A DNA stretch of 34,633 nt from an uncultured Pseudomonadota bacterium (GCA_937891875.1 CALATR010000452.1:1-34633); one strand, 5' to 3'. Counted from the stretch's first letter, positions 17,773 through 26,705 are shown. Numbers and translations are program-made. Notes: a model not told the origin generated them from the letters alone.

Positions 17773-19779
17773 TCATCCGCGCCGTACCCACCGCCGCCTG
17801 ACCAGCAGGCCCGCGAGCGCCACCGCCCACCCGAGCCCACCCCCGACGCCGCTGCTGTCGCAGCCGCCCCCCGCGGCGGCCGGGTCTTCGCCGTCGCAGT
17901 CCTGATCGATTCCGTCGCCGGGCACCTCCTCTGCGCCGGGGTAGACGGTGGCGGTGGCGTCGTTGCAGTCGCCGGCCGGCGTGGTGGCGGAGGCCTCGCC
18001 CGGGTCGTCGCAGTCGGGGTCGGTGGACGCGCGGGTGCCCTCGGTGCGGACGCCGTCTTCGTCGGCGTCCTCGAAGCAGAGCTCCTGTCCGTCGCAGTCC
18101 TGATCGGACCCATCGCCGATGATCTCGTCTGCGCCGGGGTTGACGTCGGAATCGTCGTCGTCGCAGTCGCCGCCTGACCGGGTGAGGGGGGCCAGACCGG
18201 GGGTCGCGCAGGACAGGTCCGGGCTGCCGACCGTGCGCGCGTCGGCGGAGCGGTAGCCATCGCGATCCTGGTCGACGAAGCACAGCTCCTGGCCATCGCA
18301 GTCGGTGTCGATCCCGTCGCCGGGGACTTCGGTGGCGTGGGGGCCGAGCTGGGGGTCGAGGTCGTCGCAGTCGGTGCCGCCGTAGTCGCCGCTCCGGGCG
18401 CCATCCCCGTCCTGGTCGAAGTCGTCGGCCCCGTCGCAGTCCGAGTCGATCCCGTCGTACCAGCCGTCGTCGGCGCCGGGGTACACCGCGGGGTCGAAGT
18501 CGTCGCAGTCCTCGGTGTGGTCGAAGCCGTCGTCGTCGCTGTCGTCCTCCTGGACCACGAGCCAGGTCTGGGTCGTGCGCCAGTCCGCAGTCGCCACCAG
18601 CTCTTCGCGGCCGTCCCCGTCGAAGTCGAGCACGGCTGGCGGGTAGACGGTCCCCGGGCGCATGGAGATCACCAGCTCGCCGAAGTCCTCGCTGCCGAGG
18701 GGATCGTGCCACTGGGGCGCGGGGATGAACCAGGGGCGGCCGTCGAAGCCGGTGATGTGCTCGACCGCGCCGTCGCCATCGAGGTCGATGCTGATCACGT
18801 TCGGTCCGGGCACGACGCCCGCGCAGCCCTCGGCCGTGCAGCGCACGTGGCGGTCGACGTCCTCGGTGCTGGCGGGCGCGCACTCGACCAGGTCGTGGGC
18901 GACCCAGGCGTCGCCGCCGCCGGTGCGGCCCTGCTCGATGAACCCGGTCGGGCGGACCGAGCCGCGGCAGCCATCGGCCAGCTCCCACTGCCCGCTGCTG
19001 CCGAGCACCTCGTCGGCGTCCTGGTAGATCGTGCCGACCGGGGTCACGACGTCGCTCGCCAGATCGACCAGCATGGCGCCGTAGCCGTCCCGCTTCAGGT
19101 GGCGGGTGGTGCCGGTGTAGTCGCTCACGGTGTAGTCGGCGAAGACCCCGGCTACGAGCACCTCCTGCTCGCCGTCCCCGTCGAAGTCGCCCAGCCGGAC
19201 GAAGTCGACGGCGACGCTGCTGTAGTCACCGCGCAGGGCGAAGGTCTTGCCTGGGGTGCCGGGCACGCCGGTGCCGGTGTTGCGGTAGACCGCCAGATCG
19301 CCCTTGGCGTTGCTGGTGACGACGTCGATGTGTCCGTCTGCATCGAAGTCGCCCGCATCGAGGAAGTCGTGGCGGGTCTGGGCGCTCCAGGGCTCGTCGG
19401 ATTCGAGGCCGGCCGGGGAGCCCAGGTGCAGGGTCCACTCGGAGAAGTGGTCGATGATCGCGTCTTCGTAGCCGTCCCCGTCGATGTCGCCGGGGCAGAT
19501 GGCCAGGGTGGCGTTGAGGATCGTCAGCTCGACCGGCTCGGCGGGGAAGTCCGCGCCGCCTGCGTAGACGTACAGATCGAGCAGGGAGGTGGCGAGCAGG
19601 TCGTCGTAGCCGTCCCCGTCGAAGTCGCCGCCGCAGCCCACGGTGTGCATCCGCGTGCCGACCGGCCCCTCCCAGGCGTCTGGGTGCAGGGTCCGCGCGC
19701 TCCGTGGCGCCTGCACCTCCGGGGCTGCCGCGGGCGCGCACGCGGCGAGGAAGAGGGCGGGCCAGGACGGCAGACGCAT
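17773..19779 (-). CDS. FG-GAP / MopE-like repeat surface protein with MYXO-CTERM-like sorting tail
   Basis: GDFDGDGYDDLL, GDIDGDGYEDAII, GDFDADGHIDVV; four MopE-type GDCDD...PGADE...DCDG units; C-terminus GGGCDSSGVGGGLGWAVALAGLLVRRRWVRRG. Confidence 0.85.
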   Translation of the reverse strand: MRLPSWPALFLAACAPAAAPEVQAPRSARTLHPDAWEGPVGTRMHTVGCGGDFDGDGYDDLLATSLLDLYVYAGGADFPAEPVELTILNATLAICPGDIDGDGYEDAIIDHFSEWTLHLGSPAGLESDEPWSAQTRHDFLDAGDFDADGHIDVVTSNAKGDLAVYRNTGTGVPGTPGKTFALRGDYSSVAVDFVRLGDFDGDGEQEVLVAGVFADYTVSDYTGTTRHLKRDGYGAMLVDLASDVVTPVGTIYQDADEVLGSSGQWELADGCRGSVRPTGFIEQGRTGGGDAWVAHDLVECAPASTEDVDRHVRCTAEGCAGVVPGPNVISIDLDGDGAVEHITGFDGRPWFIPAPQWHDPLGSEDFGELVISMRPGTVYPPAVLDFDGDGREELVATADWRTTQTWLVVQEDDSDDDGFDHTEDCDDFDPAVYPGADDGWYDGIDSDCDGADDFDQDGDGARSGDYGGTDCDDLDPQLGPHATEVPGDGIDTDCDGQELCFVDQDRDGYRSADARTVGSPDLSCATPGLAPLTRSGGDCDDDDSDVNPGADEIIGDGSDQDCDGQELCFEDADEDGVRTEGTRASTDPDCDDPGEASATTPAGDCNDATATVYPGAEEVPGDGIDQDCDGEDPAAAGGGCDSSGVGGGLGWAVALAGLLVRRRWVRRG

Positions 19780-19826
19780 GGTTGCTCCGGTCGAGACAGG
19801 GGCTTGTCGGCGGGGCTTCTGCCGCT

Positions 19827-20639
19827 TCACCCCGAGCCGTCGACCTCCCGCTCGGCGGACTCCCGGAAGTCGTGCCAGGTGCCGTCGTCCTCGCGGGTGT
19901 CGGGCGTGGAGAACGTCAGCTCGCTGGGGCCCGCCTCGCTCTCGCACAGCGCCATGTCGGTCACGTCGACGGTCCAGAGCACGTCGTTCTGACCCTGCTC
20001 GACCTCATCGGCGAAGTGACCGAACGGGTCCGGGCCACACAGGTCCCCGCCGCGCTCGCGGAACACGATCTCGATGGGCTCGGCATCCGTGATGTCGCCG
20101 GCGACGTGGTACGAGAGCACCACGTCCGAGCCGACCGACAGCCGCTCGTTCGGGGCGATGGGCTGCAGGTCGGTGGCGCGCCACTCCTGGCAGCCGATCC
20201 AGGCCCTGACGTCGGAGGCCACCACGCTGAAGGTCAGCAGCGGCTCCTCCCCGGGCTCGTCGACGAGAACCGGGCCTTCGAAGGCGTCGGTGCCCTCGAT
20301 GCCGAGGTGGTAGCCGACCGTGCCCTCGGAGCCGGCCTGCACGTCGACATCGAAGGAGAGCGCACCCGTGGCGTCCAGCGTGTCCTCGGCGATCAGCTCG
20401 GGGAAGTTGCGCACGGGATCGACCTCGAACAGGCGCACCTCGAGCCCGGCGAGCTCCACGTCCTTGCCCCTCCGACTTCCCGCGACGAGCACGTCGAGGG
20501 TCTGGGGGCCCGCGTACGCCCGCCCGGCGAGGTTCGAGTCGATGCAGAGCCCGTCGCCTCCAGACGTCCAGGTGACGTCGTAGGTCCCGGATCCACCACA
20601 CGCCACCAGGAGGGCGGTCAGGCCCCACCACCGAATCAT
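19827..20639 (-). CDS. Putative lipoprotein, function unknown
   Basis: MIRWWGLTALLVACGGSGTYDV lipobox; GGAGG SD 6 nt upstream. Confidence 0.7.
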   Translation of the reverse strand: MIRWWGLTALLVACGGSGTYDVTWTSGGDGLCIDSNLAGRAYAGPQTLDVLVAGSRRGKDVELAGLEVRLFEVDPVRNFPELIAEDTLDATGALSFDVDVQAGSEGTVGYHLGIEGTDAFEGPVLVDEPGEEPLLTFSVVASDVRAWIGCQEWRATDLQPIAPNERLSVGSDVVLSYHVAGDITDAEPIEIVFRERGGDLCGPDPFGHFADEVEQGQNDVLWTVDVTDMALCESEAGPSELTFSTPDTREDDGTWHDFRESAEREVDGSG

Positions 20640-20644
20640 CTGCG

Positions 20645-20681
20645 GCCTCCATCACCGAGTGTGCACCCGGTGATTGGAGGC
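20645..20681 (-). promoter_or_regulatory. Hairpin pairing the Shine-Dalgarno of the 20639 gene
   Basis: Minus-strand RNA GCCTCCAATCACCG-GGTGCACACT-CGGTGATGGAGGC-CGCAG-ATG; 13-bp stem with one bulged base; GGAGG lies in the 3' arm. Confidence 0.5.
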
Positions 20682-20711
20682 TAGCACGCCGATCTGACGC
20701 TGGAGGCGGGA

Positions 20712-21491
20712 CTACTTCTTCTTGCCGGAGGAAGCCGGCTTTCCGACGCCGCTGCGGGCGGCGGCGGACACGATGCCGCCCTTGTCTGCCTCGTCGATGA
20801 GGCCCGCGTCGACGAAGGCGTCGGCGGTGTCAGCGACGCAGGAGACGTACGCGCCGTGGTTCTTCCAGCTCTCGTCAGCGGGGCAGATCTGGTCGATCGA
20901 GCAGCCGTCGACGTCGACGATGGCGCCCTCGGCGGTGTCGGGGCACGCGTCGTCGCCGTCGTCCACGCCGTCCCCGTCGCTGTCGCCGGGGGCGTCGAAG
21001 TCGGTCAGGGTGACCGTGCCATCAATGAAGTTCGCCGAGTCGAAGTTGCTGCCGCCGACGATGACGCCGAAGTCGTAGCCCTCGTGGACCTCGATACGGG
21101 TCGAGCCGCTGAACGAGCGCGGACCGGTGAAGGTGGCGTTGGCGAAGTCGACGAGGCGAACCCGGGTGCGCCCGCCGGGACCGTCGGCGTAGACCCACAG
21201 GTCGGCCTCGACGCGGAACCAGGCGTGGTGGAAGTCGTAGGCCCAGTCGAAGGCGGCCTCGCCGTCGCTGACCGCCTCGACGCTGAAGGTCGTGGTCCGG
21301 TGGGTGACGTAGCCCGAGCCGCGGGCGTTGTAGGAGAGCTCGAGGCTCTCGTCGTCCCCGCTGATGGAGGTCGTGCCGCCGGCGATGCCGGAGCTGGACC
21401 ACGCGTCGGCGGAGTAGGCCTCGGAGTCGAGACCCGCGGCGAGCGCAGTGGCGGGAAGCACGAGGGCAACGGCAAGAGCAAGAAAACGCAT
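20712..21491 (-). CDS. Secreted protein with thrombospondin-type-3-like calcium-binding motif
   Basis: Signal MRFLALAVALVLPATALAAG; DSDGDGVDDGDDACPDTAEGAIVDVDGC motif; Lys-rich C-terminus. Confidence 0.75.
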   Translation of the reverse strand: MRFLALAVALVLPATALAAGLDSEAYSADAWSSSGIAGGTTSISGDDESLELSYNARGSGYVTHRTTTFSVEAVSDGEAAFDWAYDFHHAWFRVEADLWVYADGPGGRTRVRLVDFANATFTGPRSFSGSTRIEVHEGYDFGVIVGGSNFDSANFIDGTVTLTDFDAPGDSDGDGVDDGDDACPDTAEGAIVDVDGCSIDQICPADESWKNHGAYVSCVADTADAFVDAGLIDEADKGGIVSAAARSGVGKPASSGKKK

Positions 21492-21626
21492 CGGGGACCT
21501 CCGGTCGGTTGGACGTCCCTGTTCTACGGCAGCCGAGGCGCCGCAGCGATGTCATCCGGTTTCAGCGGAGTCGTCGAAAATGTAGGAGGAAAGCGTTCTC
21601 ACGGCGAGAACGGATCCCCGTCCGCC

Positions 21627-23201
21627 CTACATCCCCCACACCACCTCTTCGAAGATCGCCAGCAGGTCGGGCGAGGTGGCTCGGCTGGTGTGGAAGGTCG
21701 ACAGGACCAGGCTGCCGTCGCCCACGTCGAGGCGCACGATGGCGGGCTCCTTGCCACGGCCCATGCCGAGGTCGACCAGGAGCAGCTCGGTCGCGGTGAT
21801 GGACGGGTCCTTCTTCGCGTCGACCTCGAGCCCGATGACGGCCTCGTAGGCGATGGACAGCGAGGACGGCACCCGGGTGAGCATCGCGGCGTCCTGGGGG
21901 AAGGCGAGCACGGTGCCGTACAGACCGCCCGAGGAGGGGGCCCACACGTGGTCGAACAGGCTGGCCGACCCGCTGGTCGACAGGTCCGAGACGTACAGGG
22001 CGCCGCCGTTCTCGATGTAGCGCTCGACCAGGCGGTCGTCGTAGATGCTGCTGTTGACCGCGGCGCATCCGCCAAAGATGAGGTCGTACTGGGCCATTCG
22101 CGACGCGGACTGGAGCAGGCTCGCATCCTCCTCGCTCCACTCGAGGCCGATGCCGTCGAGCAGGGCGCCGGTGTCGTCGAAGCCGCCGGGGATGACCGCG
22201 ATCCGCAGGTCGCCCTGGTCGAGGCAGGTGGGGTCGGGCAGCTCGTGCACGCCGCCGCCGGTGACGTCGACCGTGAGCTCGGCCTTGAGCCGGCCCTTGG
22301 TCGCCTGGATGTCCACGGTCGAGCGGGGCAGGTCTTCGATGACGTAGTAGCCGTCGCCATCGGTGGTAGTGGTGCGGGTGGCGTCCACCACGTGGTCCCC
22401 GTTGGTGTCGACGCTTGCGACGACGGTCGCGCCGGCGACCCAGCCGCCCTCGGACGGATCGCAGATCCGCCCCTTGATGCCGCCGAGGATGGACTCGCCG
22501 ACGAGCGGCACCGGGCCGCTGGTGTCCCGAGTGCCGGTCACCTCGGCCCACAGCACGCCCTCCTCGCTGCCCTTCTCCATGAGCGGGTCGAAGGTGAGCT
22601 GGACCGGCGCGGTCTCGCCGGGGCCCAGCTGCAGGGGCAGATCGGGGTGGTCGTCCAGGTAGAACGCCTTGCCGACCACCGACAGGTCGTGCACCAGCAG
22701 GGGGGCGTTGCCGGCGTTCTCCAGCAGGGCCTCGCGGTCGACCGGGTTGCCGAAGCCCGCCGTGCCGAAGTCGAGCGGGTTCGGGGTGATGATCAGCTGA
22801 CCCAGGGCCTCGCGGGTGACCAGGGTGACGGCCACGTCCCGGGTGTCCGAGTCCTGCTCCAGCGGCAGGGGCTCGCGCTTCTCGAAGCCGTTGGACAGGT
22901 AGTGCACGGTGAACTCGCGCTCCTCACCGGGCTGCAGGCGCTGCTGGGGCTCGTCGAAGGAGAAGCCGAGCTCCGCGGGCATGGAGCTGACGCCTACGTC
23001 GACGTTGCCGTTGCCGACGTTGCGGACGGTGAAGCGGCGCGTGGCCGACTCCCCGGGGGCCACCGCGCCGAAGTCGAGCACCTGCGGGCGCACCTCGATC
23101 CGCCGGACGATCGGCTCGGGCTCCTTGAACGACCCGACGCCGGTCTCGTTGCACGACACGAGCAGCAGCACGCTGGCCACCGCACAGATCCCTCTTCCCA
23201 T
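21627..23201 (-). CDS. Lipoprotein with ASPM-SPD-2-Hydin-like (choice-of-anchor D) repeats and a carboxypeptidase-regulatory-like domain
   Basis: PQVLDFGAVAPGESATRRFTVRNVGNGNVDV and NPLDFGTAGFGNPVDREALLENAGNAPLLV; GRICDPSEGGWVAGATVVASVDTNGDHVVDATRTTTTDGDGYYVIEDLP. ATG at 23201 with GGGAGGT; track start at 23207 is GTG. Confidence 0.8.
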   Translation of the reverse strand: MGRGICAVASVLLLVSCNETGVGSFKEPEPIVRRIEVRPQVLDFGAVAPGESATRRFTVRNVGNGNVDVGVSSMPAELGFSFDEPQQRLQPGEEREFTVHYLSNGFEKREPLPLEQDSDTRDVAVTLVTREALGQLIITPNPLDFGTAGFGNPVDREALLENAGNAPLLVHDLSVVGKAFYLDDHPDLPLQLGPGETAPVQLTFDPLMEKGSEEGVLWAEVTGTRDTSGPVPLVGESILGGIKGRICDPSEGGWVAGATVVASVDTNGDHVVDATRTTTTDGDGYYVIEDLPRSTVDIQATKGRLKAELTVDVTGGGVHELPDPTCLDQGDLRIAVIPGGFDDTGALLDGIGLEWSEEDASLLQSASRMAQYDLIFGGCAAVNSSIYDDRLVERYIENGGALYVSDLSTSGSASLFDHVWAPSSGGLYGTVLAFPQDAAMLTRVPSSLSIAYEAVIGLEVDAKKDPSITATELLLVDLGMGRGKEPAIVRLDVGDGSLVLSTFHTSRATSPDLLAIFEEVVWGM

Positions 23202-23246
23202 CCTCACACCTCCCGCGAGGTCAGTCTTCCTGGAACGCAGGATCCT

Positions 23247-24041
23247 TCAGTGCTTCTGGCGAGAAGATCGGATCACGTGGAGCGACGGGACGAGGAGGAG
23301 CGCGGCGACGGCGCCGAGGATGGAGGCGAGCAGCACAGACCGGAGCCCGAGCGCCAGCAGCCACGGCAGGCCGAGCGGCAGGTCGACCAGGAGGAACAAG
23401 GACCAGGTGAAGACGAGGATGATCCCGAGGATGGCCACGGAGCGGCGACCGAGCTGCACGAGGCCCACCGTGGCGCCCACGGTGAGGGCGAGCACGGTGA
23501 TCTCGGTCGCTACCCAGGGCAGCGCGGCGAGCTGTCCGTGGACGATGGCCCCGAGCACGGCGCCAAGGGCCCAGAGCACGGGCTGTGCGACGACGACCAG
23601 GGCTCCCCCGGCCATCAGGTAGGCCGTCGGCGGGCCCGGCTCCGGACCCGGCTCCGCCCGGGAGAGCAGGGCGAACGCGACCCAGGCGATGAGCGCGGCG
23701 TCGAAGACGCGCAGTCCGAACATGTGCGCCACCCCGGTGGGGCCGGGCATGGTCGTGAGGGCCAGGAAGGTGAACAGCGCGAGGCTGGCCGCCATGAGCC
23801 AGACCATCGCCCGGCGCAGGGTGTGCATCGAGATCGGCAGCGCCCAGCCGACCCCGGCGAGCACCACGCCGAGCACGAGTCCGGGGAGCTGGGTCAGCGG
23901 CGCCGCCCAGACGCGGACGTCGCCGATGAGCGTCCACACGAGCCCGGCCCGCACGAACACGGCCAGCACCAGCACGACGGTGGCCAGGGCCAGCACCCGC
24001 ACCGGCCACCCGCTGGTTCGACGATCCACCGCTTCCGACAC
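23247..24041 (-). CDS. Polytopic membrane protein, function unknown
   Basis: Multiple hydrophobic helices (VLALATVVLVLAVFVRAGLVW, LVLGVVLAGVGWALPI, AILGIILVFTWSLFLLVDLPLGLPWLLALG). Confidence 0.7.
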   Translation of the reverse strand: MSEAVDRRTSGWPVRVLALATVVLVLAVFVRAGLVWTLIGDVRVWAAPLTQLPGLVLGVVLAGVGWALPISMHTLRRAMVWLMAASLALFTFLALTTMPGPTGVAHMFGLRVFDAALIAWVAFALLSRAEPGPEPGPPTAYLMAGGALVVVAQPVLWALGAVLGAIVHGQLAALPWVATEITVLALTVGATVGLVQLGRRSVAILGIILVFTWSLFLLVDLPLGLPWLLALGLRSVLLASILGAVAALLLVPSLHVIRSSRQKH

Positions 24042-24092
24042 GGCCCCCCCCGAAAAAGGTGGGGCGAGCCTACCGCGCAGGAGGGCGGCGGG

Positions 24093-24395
24093 TCAGATCC
24101 GCAGCTGCCCCGCCAGGCGATCGCTGTCCGAGTCGATCGCGATGACCTCGATGAACTCGCCGTCGCAGGGCTCGACCAGCATGTCCTGGCAGGTGCTGTC
24201 GGGCAGGCTGACCGAGGCTCCAGGTTCGAGCGGGTCCGACGGGCTCACCACGTCGATGGGGCCGCTGCCGTCGCAGGGGCTGACCTGCACCACGCAGATG
24301 GAGGTCTCGAGGCGGTTGGTGACGGTGGGGCCCGGCTCCGCGGTGGTGGAGCAGGCGGCGAGGGCGAGGGCGAGCAGGGGAAGGACGAAGCGCAT
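24093..24395 (-). CDS. Small lipoprotein (100 aa)
   Basis: MRFVLPLLALALAACSTTAEPGPTVTN lipobox; GGAGG SD. Internal start of a longer track ORF. Confidence 0.65.
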   Translation of the reverse strand: MRFVLPLLALALAACSTTAEPGPTVTNRLETSICVVQVSPCDGSGPIDVVSPSDPLEPGASVSLPDSTCQDMLVEPCDGEFIEVIAIDSDSDRLAGQLRI

Positions 24396-24744
24396 GGGAA
24401 CCTCCAGGCAGAGCGCGGCTGTGCGGACGGGCGGGCTTGCCGCGTCCGAGGGTCTCGGTGAGTGGGCGTCTGGTCCGCCCGGAAGATCACAGCGCATGGG
24501 GCGCCGTGGGTGAGGTCTACGCAGGGGCCGGAGGTTCATTGCAGGAAATCGACGCTGGCTGCAGGGCGGGCGGCCCACGATTCCTCGCCCGCGGAGGGTG
24601 GAGCGACTATTCCGAACCCGCAGCTCACGTTGTCGCCGACCTCGCCTGGTGCGCCCGCCCCACGTCCTGGGGCATGACGTCCGCCGTCGGCGCGCGTCTC
24701 CGGCCCCCCGTCGAGGCGCATCACCCGGACGCCCCGAGCACTTC

Positions 24745-26133
24745 GTGCACGTCGAACTCAGTGAAGCCCTCCCCGCCCTGGTCGCGCTGATCGAGGGCCA
24801 CCTCCTCCGAGAGCGGGTCGAGCCGGTCCGTACGCCGCTCTCGCCCGAAGCCCTGCTCGAACGCCTCGATCTGGCGCTCGGTGAGCAGGGCGTGCCCTTC
24901 GGCGACGTCGTCGAGCAGCTCCACGAGGTGCTCGCCGTCACCCCCACCACCGCCAGCGATCACTTCTTCAACCAGCTCTTCGGTGGACGCGACGGCGCGG
25001 CCGTGGTCGGCGAGGCGCTGGCGGGCGTGCTCAACAACAGCATGTACACCTACAAGGTCGCCGGTGTGCACGTGCTCATCGAGCTGCTGCTGGTGAAGCG
25101 CATGGGCGCGCTCATGGGCTACGACGAGCCGGAGGGCGTGTTCACGCCGGGCGGCTCGCTGTCGAACCTGGCGGGCATGGTGATGGCGCGCAACGAGGCC
25201 GTGCCTGACCTGATGGACCGCGGCTCGGACGGTCGTGCCCTGCGGATCTACACCTCGGCCGACAGCCACTACTCCATCCGAAAAGCGGCCAGCATGCTGG
25301 GGATCGGGCGGGACAACGTGGTGAAGGTGGCCGTCGACGAGCGTGGGCGCATGGTGCCCGAGGCCCTCACAAAGGCGATCGCCGCGGACCGTGCGGCCGG
25401 CCACGTCCCGGTGATGATCAACGCCACCGCAGGCACGACCGTGCTCGGCGCCTTCGACCCGCTGGAGCCCCTGGCCGACCTCGCCCAGCGCGAGGGGATC
25501 TGGCTGCACGTGGACGCGGCCTACGGGGGGAGCATGGTGTTCCACCCCGACTTTCGCGCGCACTTCGCCGGCATCTCCCGGGCCGACTCCATCACCTGGG
25601 ACGCCCACAAGATGATGGGCGTGCCGCTGACGTGCTCGGTGGTCCTGGTGCGGCACAAGGGCCACCTGACGAAGCACTTCAACGAGACCGCCGACTACCT
25701 GTTCCAGGACGACACCGACGACCTGAACCCGGGCACGCGCTCGCTGCAGTGCGGCCGCCGCAACGACGTGCTCAAGCTCTGGACCGCCTGGAAGACCCAC
25801 GGCGACGAGGGCTACCGCCGTCGGGTGCAGGTCCTGCGTGACAACACCCTGTACGCCCGGGAGATCGTCGAGCGGGAGCCCCGGCTGGAGCTGGTGCGCG
25901 AGCCCGAGTCGCTCAACCTGTGCTTCAAGGTCGGCGGGGCCCGTGCCGACAAGCTGTGCACCGCCATGAATCGCCGCGGGCGGGCGATGGTCGGCCACGC
26001 CTTCGTCGACGGTGAGCCCGTCGTGCGCCTGGTCTTCCTCGATCCGACCCTGCCCCGCGAGCGCATCGACGCCTTCTTCGAGGCCCTGCTGCTGACGGCG
26101 GAGGAAGGCGAGCTTCCGGAGGTGTCCCGATGA
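24745..26133 (+). CDS. Group II PLP-dependent decarboxylase, CSAD/GAD-like (candidate cysteine sulfinate decarboxylase)
   Basis: FFNQLFGGRD, GVFTPGGSLSNLAGMVMAR, ATAGTTVLGAFDPLEPLADL, WLHVDAAYGGS, ITWDAHKMMGVPLTCS (PLP lysine), SLQCGRRNDVLKLWTAWKTHGDEG. Start uncertain: GTG at 24745 or further upstream. Confidence 0.85.
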   Translation: MHVELSEALPALVALIEGHLLRERVEPVRTPLSPEALLERLDLALGEQGVPFGDVVEQLHEVLAVTPTTASDHFFNQLFGGRDGAAVVGEALAGVLNNSMYTYKVAGVHVLIELLLVKRMGALMGYDEPEGVFTPGGSLSNLAGMVMARNEAVPDLMDRGSDGRALRIYTSADSHYSIRKAASMLGIGRDNVVKVAVDERGRMVPEALTKAIAADRAAGHVPVMINATAGTTVLGAFDPLEPLADLAQREGIWLHVDAAYGGSMVFHPDFRAHFAGISRADSITWDAHKMMGVPLTCSVVLVRHKGHLTKHFNETADYLFQDDTDDLNPGTRSLQCGRRNDVLKLWTAWKTHGDEGYRRRVQVLRDNTLYAREIVEREPRLELVREPESLNLCFKVGGARADKLCTAMNRRGRAMVGHAFVDGEPVVRLVFLDPTLPRERIDAFFEALLLTAEEGELPEVSR

Positions 26134-26702
26134 GCGCGCGCAGAGAACGCCTGGACCTGCTGATCAGCAAGCTCGAAGCTTCGGTATCGTTCGATGACTG
26201 CCGCCGGGCACGCTGCCGCGCGGTGGAGTCGGCATTGTCCGAGGCGGTCCTGCCCGGCGCGCCGCTCCTGCCCGCCGATCTGCGCGCCCCCTGCGCCGAG
26301 CACTACGCCCGCCACCTGGTGCACCGCGATCCCGAGGGTCGCTTCTCGGTCATCGCCATGGTGTGGGCGCCGGGGCAGGGCACGCCGATCCATGACCACG
26401 GCGGGCTGTGGTGCGTCGAGTGCGTGCTGCAGGGCCGCATCGAGGTGCGTGCCTACCGTCCGACCGACGCCGAGGGAGACCGCGCCGACGTCGACTTCCA
26501 GTGCGCCGAGGTCATCCGCGCCGAGCTGGGCGAGTCGGGACACCTGATCCCGCCGCTCGACCACCACGTGATCTGCAACCCCTTCGACGAGGTCGCCGTC
26601 ACCCTGCACGTCTACGGCGGCGATCTCGACTGGTGCCGGGTCTTCGAGCCCCTTCCCGAGGGCGGCTACGTCGCGGTGCGCAAGGAGCTGGCGACCGACT
26701 GA
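26130..26702 (+). CDS. Cysteine dioxygenase family protein (cupin)
   Basis: ATGA overlap with the upstream decarboxylase. GTPIHDHGGLWCVECVLQG (two His) and DHHVICNPFDEVAVTLHVYGG (third His) match the thiol dioxygenase 3-His pattern. Confidence 0.8.
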   Translation: MSARRERLDLLISKLEASVSFDDCRRARCRAVESALSEAVLPGAPLLPADLRAPCAEHYARHLVHRDPEGRFSVIAMVWAPGQGTPIHDHGGLWCVECVLQGRIEVRAYRPTDAEGDRADVDFQCAEVIRAELGESGHLIPPLDHHVICNPFDEVAVTLHVYGGDLDWCRVFEPLPEGGYVAVRKELATD

Positions 26703-26705
26703 CGA

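Noticed and set aside
17890-18540. Recurrent gtcgtcgcagtc words resembling a short tandem array or CRISPR
   Set aside because: They are codons for repeated DCDD/DCDG in the MopE-like protein. Spacing is irregular and the units are protein repeats.
20856-24461. 1201-aa plus-strand ORF
   Set aside because: Antisense to four or five supported minus-strand lipoprotein and membrane genes. Same shadow composition (VVDVDDGALGGVGARVVAVV...).
24437-24790. Alternative-frame ORF suggesting a frameshifted decarboxylase N-terminus
   Set aside because: The decarboxylase homologous region is intact in its own frame from ELSEALPALV onward, so no frameshift is needed.
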